A stretch of DNA of 64,000 nucleotides from Pseudomonadota bacterium (GTDB lineage: Bacteria > Pseudomonadota > Alphaproteobacteria > Rhodospirillales > Magnetospirillaceae): assembly GCA_021793155.1 (NCBI GenBank), contig JAJYTF010000001.1, positions 62,001 through 126,000 on the forward strand, read 5' to 3'. A program made the translations under genes and the position numbers. Positions 57,935-64,000 of the stretch are shown here, piece after piece. The notes beneath the pieces are model-generated. The model saw nothing but the letters and a program-made list of their open reading frames with translations. It searched no databases and was not told where the DNA came from. Each line of letters begins with the position of its first letter. The first letter of the stretch is position 1.

Positions 57935-58771
57935 TTAACCGACGGCGACACCTTCGGCCGCCGCCGTTGGCGGCGGCAGGCGTCCCGCATTGGCGCGCAC
58001 TACGCCGTTGCGGACGACATCGTGACAGTGGTCGGCCAGAGCCTTGCGCGAACCGAAGCGGTCAAGGCTGACCACCGGATGGAACTGCACTTCCACGGTG
58101 GCCCGGCCGAGCCCGAGAGCGACCCACAAATGGGGAACCAGCTCCATGTCGCCGTACCAGGAGAAGAAAGACCGCCAGCTCCGCCCCATCGGCATTCCGT
58201 CAAGCCGGGTGTAGGCCAGCGAGACCGGCTGAACCGGCAGGTGCCGCCCGTCCGGCGCGATCGATTCGGCCACCGAGAACAGGGCGCTTTTGAAGGGCAG
58301 AACCCGGTTGCCGTCGCTGCTGGTGCCTTCGGGAAACAGTACCAGGGAGTCGCCCATGCCGTTCAGCCGGCTTTTCATCTCTTCGCGTTGATCCAGGCTT
58401 TTGCGCGGCCGCCGGTCGACGAACACCGTACGGCCCAGTTTGGCCAGGAAGCCGAAGCCAGGCCATTCGCTGACCTCCTTCTTGGCGACGAAGGCGGTCT
58501 CGATCAGGCTGCCCAGCACGGCAATGTCGAGATAGGAGGCGTGGTTGGCGACGAACAGGGTGGGACGATCCGGGCTGGGGCCGCCGCGCACCACCACCTC
58601 GATGCCGATCGCCCACAGCACCGCCCGCCAGTAATAGCGGCCGATCCGCTGGCACAGCCTGATCTGGCCGGCACCCAGCAACAGGGCGTAGGGTGGAATA
58701 ACCAGCAGCGTCAGGGCCAGGAATGCCAGAAGGCGAAGCAGCGCCGTCGTCGGGCTGTGAATGGCTGTCAT
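57935..58771 (-). CDS. olsA: 1-acyl-glycerol-3-phosphate-type O-acyltransferase (OlsA/PlsC-like)
   Basis: Membrane-bound O-acyltransferase of 278 aa. An N-terminal hydrophobic stretch (LLRLLAFLALTLLVIPPYAL) precedes the catalytic H-x4-D motif in FVANHASYLDIAVLG and the acceptor-binding PEGTSSDGNRVLPF. In OlsBA systems this enzyme adds the second acyl chain to lyso-ornithine lipid. Coupling to the olsB-like gene upstream (stop/start ATGA at 58771-58768) supports that assignment; a general PlsC role in phosphatidic acid synthesis is the alternative. No SD of its own is visible. Confidence 0.84.
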   Translation of the reverse strand: MTAIHSPTTALLRLLAFLALTLLVIPPYALLLGAGQIRLCQRIGRYYWRAVLWAIGIEVVVRGGPSPDRPTLFVANHASYLDIAVLGSLIETAFVAKKEVSEWPGFGFLAKLGRTVFVDRRPRKSLDQREEMKSRLNGMGDSLVLFPEGTSSDGNRVLPFKSALFSVAESIAPDGRHLPVQPVSLAYTRLDGMPMGRSWRSFFSWYGDMELVPHLWVALGLGRATVEVQFHPVVSLDRFGSRKALADHCHDVVRNGVVRANAGRLPPPTAAAEGVAVG

Positions 58772-59571
58772 AGATCGCGCGGCGCCGTGCGGTCGTAATG
58801 GCGGAAGTATTTGTCGGTCACCAAGTCGGTCTTGACGATGACACAGACATCCGTGGTGTTGAACTGCCAGTCGATGACCGCCCCATCCCCGACAAAGCCG
58901 CCAAGCCGCAGATAGCCTTTGATCAACGGCGGCAGCGCGACGAGGGCCCGCCTTGCGTTGATCGCCGATGCCGGCAGAAGGTTCATCTCGGTATAGAGTT
59001 CCGGCAATGCCCGGGGGCGGATGTCCTCCGGCGCCAGATGATGGTGATAGAGATAGCTGAGCGGCAGGGCCAGCGCCTTGGGGTCGGTCCCGGGCAGGCT
59101 GGCACAACCGAACATCAGGTCGATGTTGTGGGTGCGGACATAGCCGGCGATGCCGCGCCACAGCATTTGCATGGTCATCTTGGTGCGGTATGCGCCATCG
59201 ACGCAGGACCGGCCCAGTTCCAATACGCGGCCGGGGAAGGCGGAAATCTTGCCGATGTCGTATTCGCCGGCCGAATAGAAACGGCGGAATTTTTCGCTTT
59301 CGCGCCGATGCAGTCGGTAAGTACCGACCACCCCCAGGGACTCATCGGCATGGTTGCGGTCGATCACCAGCAGATGGTCGCACAAGGCGTCAAACTCGTC
59401 GAAATCGCGGGATGCCGCCGCCATTTCGGGAGTCGGCCGGGCCCCCATTTCGTCGTAGAAGACACGGTAACGCAGTCGCTGGGCTGCCTCCACCTCGGCC
59501 AAGGACGTCGCCAGCCGCACTTCCAGGCTGGAGGTCCCGGCCTCTTCCACGTCGGTCACCTCGGGGTTCAT
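58768..59571 (-). CDS. olsB: Ornithine N-acyltransferase-like GNAT protein (OlsB family)
   Basis: A 267-aa acyltransferase of the OlsB/hemolysin-like GNAT group, which N-acylates ornithine from acyl-ACP to give lyso-ornithine lipid. Typical blocks are LRYRVFYDEMGARPTPEMAA, FDEFDALCDHLLVIDRN and VLELGRSCVDGAYRTKMTMQ. NIDLMFGCASLPGTDPKALA is also present. ATG 59571 lies four to five bases after AAGG; an upstream open extension overlaps fur and is not conserved. It lies 28 bp after fur and is coupled to the PlsC-like gene, forming an ornithine-lipid cassette. The substrate assignment rests on family and pairing. Confidence 0.86.
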   Translation of the reverse strand: MNPEVTDVEEAGTSSLEVRLATSLAEVEAAQRLRYRVFYDEMGARPTPEMAAASRDFDEFDALCDHLLVIDRNHADESLGVVGTYRLHRRESEKFRRFYSAGEYDIGKISAFPGRVLELGRSCVDGAYRTKMTMQMLWRGIAGYVRTHNIDLMFGCASLPGTDPKALALPLSYLYHHHLAPEDIRPRALPELYTEMNLLPASAINARRALVALPPLIKGYLRLGGFVGDGAVIDWQFNTTDVCVIVKTDLVTDKYFRHYDRTAPRDL

Positions 59572-59599
59572 TGTACCTTGTCCAGCCCGCTGTTCCGGC

Positions 59600-60031
59600 T
59601 CATTTGCCGTCGCCGGACTCTTCCGGCGACAATGGTACCGCGTAAAGCTCAAGCCGGTGCCCGACCAGCTTGTACCCGAACCGCCGCGCGATCTCGCGCT
59701 GCAGGGCCTCGATCTCGGTATTCTGGAATTCGATGACCCGGCCGCTTTGCAGATCGATCAGATGATCGTGGTGCGCGTCGGGCATTTCTTCATAGCGCGC
59801 CCGCCCGTCACCAAAGTCGTGGCGTTCAAGGATGTCGGCTTCCTCGAACAGGCGGACGGTCCGGTACACGGTGGCGATGCTGATGTTGGAATCGATGGCG
59901 GTGGCGCGCCGATACACTTCCTCGACATCGGGATGGTCGTCGGCATCCGAGAGCACGCGCGCGATGACCCGGCGCTGCTCCGTCATCTTCATCCCCTTGT
60001 CGATGCACCGCTGTTCGATTCGCGAGATCAT
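59600..60031 (-). CDS. fur: Ferric uptake regulator family protein (Fur/Mur)
   Basis: A 143-aa metal-dependent repressor. The winged HTH is MTEQRRVIARVLSDADDHPD and SNISIATVYRTVRLFEEADI; metal ligands lie in HDFGDGRARYEEMPDAHHDH and toward the C-terminus. In alphaproteobacteria this orthologue often responds to manganese (Mur) because Irr takes over iron control; the second Fur-type gene here (irr) fits that pattern. ATG 60031. The 134-bp spacer to mucR contains TTGCAA and TTACAA hexamers 17 bp apart (about 60066-60038), a weak promoter candidate. It may be co-transcribed with olsBA. Confidence 0.93.
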   Translation of the reverse strand: MISRIEQRCIDKGMKMTEQRRVIARVLSDADDHPDVEEVYRRATAIDSNISIATVYRTVRLFEEADILERHDFGDGRARYEEMPDAHHDHLIDLQSGRVIEFQNTEIEALQREIARRFGYKLVGHRLELYAVPLSPEESGDGK

Positions 60032-60165
60032 AAGCGGGTTGTAACCGATAATTTAAAGCCCTTGCAACGGTAAACGGCGCGGTGCCGCGAGAGCCCCCTT
60101 CACGTCTCCCGGCGCCGTTCGCACCGTAACCCGACCGGTTGATGCCCGATCGCTTCAGCGGTCGA

Positions 60166-60588
60166 TTACTGCGCGGCCCGCCGACGCTTACGCGGCTTGG
60201 TCCCCAGGCCGATCTTCTTGGCCAGCGAGCTGCGATGCTGGGCGTAATTGGGAGCCACCATCGGATAGTCGGCCGACAGGCCCCAACGGTCGCGGTATTC
60301 TTCCGGCGTCATGTTGTAGGCCGTCTTCAGATGGCGCTTCAACATCTTCAACTTCTTGCCGTCTTCGAGGCAAATGATGTAGTCCGGCGTGACCGACTTC
60401 TTGACCGGAACTGCCGGCTGGGGACGCTCAAGAGCGGCGGGGGCAGTACCAACGGAAGCCAGAGTGCGGTACACCTCCTGAATGAGCTGAGGAAGATCGC
60501 CCACCGCTACGGAATTGTTGGCCACGTGCGCAGCCACGATCTCCGTCGTCAGCGCCAGCAGTTCATTTTGGTTGGATTGGTCAGTCAT
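60166..60588 (-). CDS. mucR: MucR/Ros-family zinc-finger transcriptional regulator
   Basis: A 140-aa regulator of the Ros/MucR family, which in alphaproteobacteria silences AT-rich promoters and affects exopolysaccharide, motility and the cell cycle. The conserved block is PDYIICLEDGKKLKMLKRHL, then KTAYNMTPEEYRDRWGLSAD and YPMVAPNYAQHRSSLAKKIG, with a basic tail. The Cys2His2 finger appears degenerate: one Cys is seen in ICLEDG (the first Cys is replaced), as in several MucR proteins lacking zinc. ATG 60588. Its promoter is near-consensus. Divergent from the tusA-like gene. Confidence 0.93.
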   Translation of the reverse strand: MTDQSNQNELLALTTEIVAAHVANNSVAVGDLPQLIQEVYRTLASVGTAPAALERPQPAVPVKKSVTPDYIICLEDGKKLKMLKRHLKTAYNMTPEEYRDRWGLSADYPMVAPNYAQHRSSLAKKIGLGTKPRKRRRAAQ

Positions 60589-60624
60589 TGAAGGAAGGCC
60601 CTCTGATTACAGGATCAGGATGAC

Positions 60625-60653
60625 TATATAGTTTGTTTTAGACCGGATCGCAA
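60625..60653 (-). promoter_or_regulatory. Sigma-70-type promoter of mucR
   Basis: Reading leftward: TTGCGA (60653-60648), 17-bp spacer, TATATA (60630-60625). It lies 37 bp before the mucR start, in an AT-rich patch containing TATATAG and GTTTGTTTTAG runs, the kind of sequence MucR binds. Autoregulation is thus plausible. The divergent tusA-like gene starts only 37 bp from its -35. Confidence 0.6.
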
Positions 60654-60689
60654 TATCCAACGTCAACATTGATAACTTCGGTGCTGCCC

Positions 60690-60938
60690 GTGACTGAGAT
60701 CGCAAATTACTACCTCGACATAACCGCAGAAATTTGCCCGATGACCTTCGTCAAAACCAAGTTAGCCATTGAAAAAATGCAATGTGGTGAGACTCTTGAA
60801 GTGCGACTTAAAGGGCGTGAACCGATCCGCAACGTTCCCCGCTCGGTGCGGGAACTAGGACATATCATTCTGTCTTTCGATCCTGAACCAGGAGAAGGGG
60901 CGGACGGCATCCACCGAATGTGCCTGCGCAAGGCCTGA
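60690..60938 (+). CDS. TusA/SirA-like sulfurtransferase-family protein
   Basis: An 82-aa protein of the TusA/SirA fold that delivers or relays persulfide sulfur. It has the C-P-x2 motif in DITAEICPMTFVKTKLAIEK with Cys as the likely sulfur carrier, and the GREPIRNVPRSVRELGH segment. GTG 60690 gives the best start for the family; GTG 60681 and TTG 60669 are alternatives and no SD is strong. It is placed between rimI and mucR, divergent from mucR. Which sulfur pathway it serves (tRNA thiolation, Moco or lithotrophic sulfur) is not decidable. The 123-bp spacer to rimI shows nothing. Confidence 0.88.
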   Translation: MTEIANYYLDITAEICPMTFVKTKLAIEKMQCGETLEVRLKGREPIRNVPRSVRELGHIILSFDPEPGEGADGIHRMCLRKA

Positions 60939-61061
60939 CGGCACTCGAATCGCCTCGTCACCGCCGCCGAGACAGCTTTTCCGCAAGATGGAGCCACACA
61001 TCTTTTCCGTATCGGCATGACAAGGAACAGCAACCAGCCAGTTTTTGCAAATGCGGATCAG

Positions 61062-61505
61062 TTAAAGATCTGCTTTCAGCACAAGCGCGTCGGTTGATCC
61101 GCCGTAATAACGCGGCCGGCGCCCCACCTGCTGAAATCCCAGGGCGGAATAGAGGGCGAGCCCGGCCGCATTGTTCGCCGCTACCTCCAGGTACATCGCC
61201 GACACCCCGGCGGCGCGGGCGGCCGCCAATGCCGCCCCCAGCAGGGCCGCGGCGATACCCCGGCGGCGAAACGGTGGAAGGACCAGCAAGGTCAGCACCT
61301 CGGCCTCATCGACGGCGATTCGGCATAGGATGAAGCCTTGCGGCGGATTCCCGTCGGCCAGCAGGCCGAAACTGCCCGGCATCGCGAGGACCGCCGCCAT
61401 CGCCGCCTCGTCCCAATGTTCGGTGAAGCAGATGCGGTGCATGCCGGCGAGCAACGGCGCATGCGCGGGGGCGACCGGGATGATGATGCTGACGGCGCGG
61501 CTCAC
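61062..61505 (-). CDS. rimI: Ribosomal-protein-alanine N-acetyltransferase (RimI-type GNAT)
   Basis: N-alpha-acetyltransferase of 147 aa. The acetyl-CoA-binding A motif is VLPPFRRRGIAAALLGAALA, and the B motif AANNAAGLALYSALGFQQVG carries the conserved Asn and Tyr. GTG 61505 overlaps the tsaB stop (GTGA), the standard tsaB-rimI pairing. It may acetylate S18 or other N-termini. A plain GNAT of different specificity cannot be excluded, but location supports RimI. Confidence 0.91.
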   Translation of the reverse strand: MSRAVSIIIPVAPAHAPLLAGMHRICFTEHWDEAAMAAVLAMPGSFGLLADGNPPQGFILCRIAVDEAEVLTLLVLPPFRRRGIAAALLGAALAAARAAGVSAMYLEVAANNAAGLALYSALGFQQVGRRPRYYGGSTDALVLKADL

Positions 61506-62161
61506 ACCCGCGCCTCGGGCAGCGTTACGTCCGGTGGACGGAGATACAGCGGAACCGGCGGCAGCGCACCACCGTCGAGGTAGCGCCGCAGGGCCAGTCG
61601 GGCCAGCACTTCCGGATCGGGCGGACCTTGGATCGACGACAGGGTGGCATCCGGCCGGACTGCCGCCACACGGCCGGCGCCGTCACCGGCCACCAGCAGC
61701 GGTCCGGCAGCCAGGTCGGCGACCGCCGCTGGCATGAGCGCCATCGGCGGGCCGAGCGGCGTCAAGTCGTCGGCGAATGGCTGGACGAACAGGTCCGCCC
61801 GCTTGCCGTCGATGGCTACCACCAGTGTCCGACCGCGCCGCTCATCCTTGGGAACGGCGTGGGCGATGGTCTCGGGCGTCGTCACCCCGGCCACCGGCAG
61901 GCCGCCGGCCAACGCCATCCCGCGGACCGCCGCCAGGCCGATGCGCAGACCGGTGAAGGTGCCCGGACCGACGGTGACACCGAGCAGGTCGATGTCCGGC
62001 CATCCCAAGCCGGCCTCGGCCAGCACCGCCAGCACCATCGGCATCAGGGCCTCCGACTGGCCCCGCGCCATCAGCGCGCTCCGCCGGGCCAGCAGGCGGT
62101 CGCCGGCGACAATGGCGGCCGAGCAGCTTTGCGTGCTGCAGTCGAAGGCGAGAACGTTCAC
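61502..62161 (-). CDS. tsaB: tRNA threonylcarbamoyladenosine biosynthesis protein TsaB
   Basis: Scaffold partner of TsaD in making t6A37 in ANN-decoding tRNAs. The 219-aa protein starts NVLAFDCSTQSCSAAIVAGD from GTG 62161 (AGGA eleven bases upstream); the longer open frame upstream is antisense over the dipeptidase gene. The actin-like ASKHA motif LGVTVGPGTFTGLRIGLAAV and AIDGKRADLFVQPFADD are diagnostic. Coupled to rimI by a four-base overlap and divergent from the dipeptidase gene (78-bp gap). Confidence 0.94.
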   Translation of the reverse strand: MNVLAFDCSTQSCSAAIVAGDRLLARRSALMARGQSEALMPMVLAVLAEAGLGWPDIDLLGVTVGPGTFTGLRIGLAAVRGMALAGGLPVAGVTTPETIAHAVPKDERRGRTLVVAIDGKRADLFVQPFADDLTPLGPPMALMPAAVADLAAGPLLVAGDGAGRVAAVRPDATLSSIQGPPDPEVLARLALRRYLDGGALPPVPLYLRPPDVTLPEARV

Positions 62162-62239
62162 CGGCGGTTTTTCCTGTCCCTCAATAAGCCGGCCGCTATA
62201 CTGCCGCCTCTTCGATTCCCTTGCAAAGGTCTCGCCGCC

Positions 62240-62866
62240 GTGAGCCTGGTCCGAATAGCGCCGCCCATCTTCGACGTCGCCCTGGACATCGCCTATGCCA
62301 CCGCCGGCAACTTCACCGGCCGGCCGGTCTACCGGCAGCCAGGCTGCTGGCTGCACGCCGATGCCGCCGCTGCCCTGAAACGCGCCATCGCCCTGGCGGC
62401 GCCGCTGCGCCTGCGCTTCTGCATCTTTGACACGTTCCGCCCGCAGGAAGCCCAGTGGGTGCTGTGGAACCACAACCCCGATCCGGAATTCCTGGCTGAT
62501 CCGCGCCAGGGCTCGGCCCATTCACGGGGTGTTGCCGTCGATCTCACCCTGCTGGGCCCGGATGGCAGGCCGCTCGACATGGGCACGCCGTTCGATGCCT
62601 TCACGCCGCTGTCGCACCACGGCAATATCGCTGTGTCGGTGGAGGCGCAGCGCAACCGCCACCTGCTGCTTGGCCTGATGAGCGCGGCCGGGTGGGACTT
62701 CTACCGGAACGAATGGTGGCACTACCAGCTGTTCCAGGCCAGTGTTACCTACCCCTTATTGTGCGACAGCGTGTTGCCCGAGCCGATGATGGATCAAACG
62801 ATCCTGCACGCCTCGTCGAACTCAAGGCGCGGGTTGCGCGGAAAGACGCCGGCGGGATCGCCGTAG
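62240..62866 (+). CDS. ddpX: D-alanyl-D-alanine dipeptidase (VanX/DdpX family)
   Basis: Zinc dipeptidase that cleaves D-Ala-D-Ala, probably for cell-wall recycling. The 208-aa protein has the substrate Arg in [17 protein letters not shown], the first zinc motif S-x-H-x6-D in [16 protein letters not shown] and the second ExxH in [14 protein letters not shown] 62240 lies ten bases after AAAGG. No clear signal peptide is seen, so cytosolic. The last 73 bp overlap the convergent reductase gene; the tail after the WWHY block (about 40 residues, [18 protein letters not shown] at the end) is not family-like and looks like read-through past a lost stop. Confidence 0.88.
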   Translation: MSLVRIAPPIFDVALDIAYATAGNFTGRPVYRQPGCWLHADAAAALKRAIALAAPLRLRFCIFDTFRPQEAQWVLWNHNPDPEFLADPRQGSAHSRGVAVDLTLLGPDGRPLDMGTPFDAFTPLSHHGNIAVSVEAQRNRHLLLGLMSAAGWDFYRNEWWHYQLFQASVTYPLLCDSVLPEPMMDQTILHASSNSRRGLRGKTPAGSP

Positions 62867-63381
62867 CCGAGGTTGATCAGGAAATTCGACTTGACCTTGC
62901 CTCCGGGAAAGAAGGCGGCATCGACCATGGCGTTGTCGAAGCCGCTCATCGGCCCGCAATCCAGGCCGAGCGCCCGCGCCGCCATGATCAGGTAGGCGCC
63001 CTGCAGGGTACCGTTGCGAAATGCCGTGGTTTCGATCAGTGGCTCGTTACCGACGAACCAGGAACGGGCGTCGGCATGGGGAAAGGTCTTCGGCAGTGTT
63101 TCGTAGAACTCCAGGTCGTGCCCGACGATCACCACCACCGGGGCGGTCATGGTCTTTTCCACATTGGATTCCATCAGGGCCGGGCGCAGTTTTTCCTTGG
63201 CCTCCCACGACTTGACGAAGACGAACCGGGCGGGCTGGCTGTTGGCGCTGGTCGGGCCGAAGCGGGCAATGTCGTAAAGCGCCCGCAAAGTGTGGTCGTC
63301 GATCGGCCGATCCTGCCATTTGTTATGGGTGCGGGCCTGATGGAAAAGCAGATCGAAGACAGCCTGGTCGAGTGTATTCAT
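62794..63381 (-). CDS. rutE: Nitroreductase-family protein, RutE/malonic semialdehyde reductase-like
   Basis: FMN-dependent NAD(P)H reductase of 195 aa. The sequence closely follows the RutE/HadB subgroup: [39 protein letters not shown], then [20 protein letters not shown] and [20 protein letters not shown]. RutE reduces malonic semialdehyde from pyrimidine breakdown; no other rut gene is nearby, so another aldehyde or nitro/quinone substrate is possible. ATG 63381 shares its A with the stop of the upstream gene (TGATG), implying coupling. Converges on ddpX with a 73-bp overlap. Confidence 0.9.
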   Translation of the reverse strand: MNTLDQAVFDLLFHQARTHNKWQDRPIDDHTLRALYDIARFGPTSANSQPARFVFVKSWEAKEKLRPALMESNVEKTMTAPVVVIVGHDLEFYETLPKTFPHADARSWFVGNEPLIETTAFRNGTLQGAYLIMAARALGLDCGPMSGFDNAMVDAAFFPGGKVKSNFLINLGYGDPAGVFPRNPRLEFDEACRIV

Positions 63382-64000
63382 CAGTCGTTACTCGCTAAGA
63401 TGGTGGCGAAGCGGTCGCCGTTCAGCCGCGCCACGTCGAAGGCTTCCAGCTGGTTGTCGCGCATGATCGAGCGCAGGGTCTGGACGTACCCGTCGCCCCG
63501 CTCCGAATAGCGGTGCAGGGTGGTCACCAGGTCCCAGGAGTCGATCTCGCCCGACTGCCGGCGCATGCGGGCGCGCATTTCTCGGAATTCGCGATAGGCC
63601 CGATGGGTATTCAGGTTGTGGGCATAGGCCGCCACGGCATCGCTGAGATTGCCGAACTGCCGGTAATCCCACTCGCCGTCGCCCAATTGGCCGAACTGGC
63701 CGAACAGCGCGTTGTTCTGCCGTGCGATGCGCGACGTTCCCCAGCCGCTTTCCTCGATGGCTTGGGCCAGCGCCAGCGACGGCGGGATGACGTCGACCTT
63801 CTTCAGCAATGCATCGGGGTCGGCGCCCGGCTGGTCGTAAGTGTCGGCCAGCGCCAGCAGCCATCCGACCTCGGCAGCGGCGAGCGGCGTTCCGGCCGCC
63901 AGCTTGGCCGACAAATGCACGAGCCGCTGGCGATCGGCACCGATCTGTTCGTTGACCTGCAGCACCACCGGAAGCAGCAGGCGCAGGAACAGGTTCTTGC
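63381..64000 (-). CDS. Bax-like glucosaminidase domain protein, partial (5' end outside window)
   Basis: Putative peptidoglycan N-acetylglucosaminidase of the Bax family. The last 206 codons are visible; the frame continues past 64000 ([20 protein letters not shown]), so the N-terminus is missing and any internal start is an artefact. The catalytic region includes [20 protein letters not shown] with the probable active Glu and [38 protein letters not shown] and [20 protein letters not shown] follow. It is coupled to the reductase gene downstream. A secretion signal, expected for such enzymes, would lie outside the window. Confidence 0.88.
   Translation of the reverse strand, partial: KNLFLRLLLPVVLQVNEQIGADRQRLVHLSAKLAAGTPLAAAEVGWLLALADTYDQPGADPDALLKKVDVIPPSLALAQAIEESGWGTSRIARQNNALFGQFGQLGDGEWDYRQFGNLSDAVAAYAHNLNTHRAYREFREMRARMRRQSGEIDSWDLVTTLHRYSERGDGYVQTLRSIMRDNQLEAFDVARLNGDRFATILASND

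Overview
The window is a 64-kb piece of a high-GC alphaproteobacterial chromosome. Several things point to a Rhodospirillales-type organism (Magnetospirillum/Rhodospirillum relatives): the order dnaA-dnaN-recF-gyrB, the run tsaB-rimI-mucR-fur-olsB-olsA-miaB-phoH-ybeY-corC-lnt-XRE-metK-trmB-rimP-nusA-ylxR-infB-rbfA-truB-rpsO-pnp, an Irr-type Fur protein, a MucR/Ros regulator and a SAM-II-like riboswitch ahead of metK. The genus is inferred from gene content only. No rRNA, tRNA, CRISPR array, insertion sequence or prophage was seen.

Layout. 1-5.5 kb: replication block (end of dnaA, dnaN, recF, gyrB), all rightward. 5.5-8.8 kb: an SGNH-hydrolase/MBOAT pair for polysaccharide O-acylation, partly unusually AT-rich. 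8.8-10.7 kb: a membrane PAS-GGDEF-EAL protein. 10.8-15.9 kb: surface-glycan genes (asparagine synthase, two glycosyltransferases, an SGNH esterase) with a perfect 21-bp palindrome. 15.8-23.3 kb: ion/pH cluster (two ClC transporters, a CPA1 Na+/H+ antiporter, a MASE1 histidine kinase, a LysR regulator, a small Ala-rich membrane protein). 23.6-30.1 kb: FMN reductase, pyruvate carboxylase, an output-less dCache sensor and a GAF-GGDEF cyclase. 30.2-34 kb: EmrAB-type efflux pump and an alpha/beta hydrolase. 34-37.6 kb: NicO metal exporter with its DUF1007 partner, a membrane protein, irr and a stress-type protein. 37.6-39.9 kb: nitronate monooxygenase-like flavoprotein and a phosphodiesterase.

40-62.2 kb is an almost unbroken leftward core region. 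It covers RNA decay and ribosome/translation factors (pnp to trmB), methionine activation (metK), envelope lipoprotein maturation (lnt), rRNA maturation (ybeY, phoH), tRNA modification (miaB, tsaB, with rimI alongside), ornithine-lipid synthesis (olsBA) and global regulators (fur, mucR). Many neighbours share ATGA, GTGA or TTGA stop/start overlaps, implying translational coupling. The right end has a VanX-type dipeptidase, a RutE-like reductase and a Bax-like glucosaminidase cut by the window edge.

The most interesting non-coding signals are: a SAM-II-type aptamer before metK; a promoter, leader ORF and intrinsic terminator stacked before rimP-nusA-infB; stem-loops that would bury or flank the ribosome-binding sites of two small genes; a stem in the rpsO-pnp spacer; and two dispersed palindromic repeats. 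No wholly new multi-gene system was demonstrated. The best candidates for undescribed biology are the output-less dCache sensor beside a cyclase, the kinase-containing halide/proton cluster, and the Cys-motif flavoprotein.
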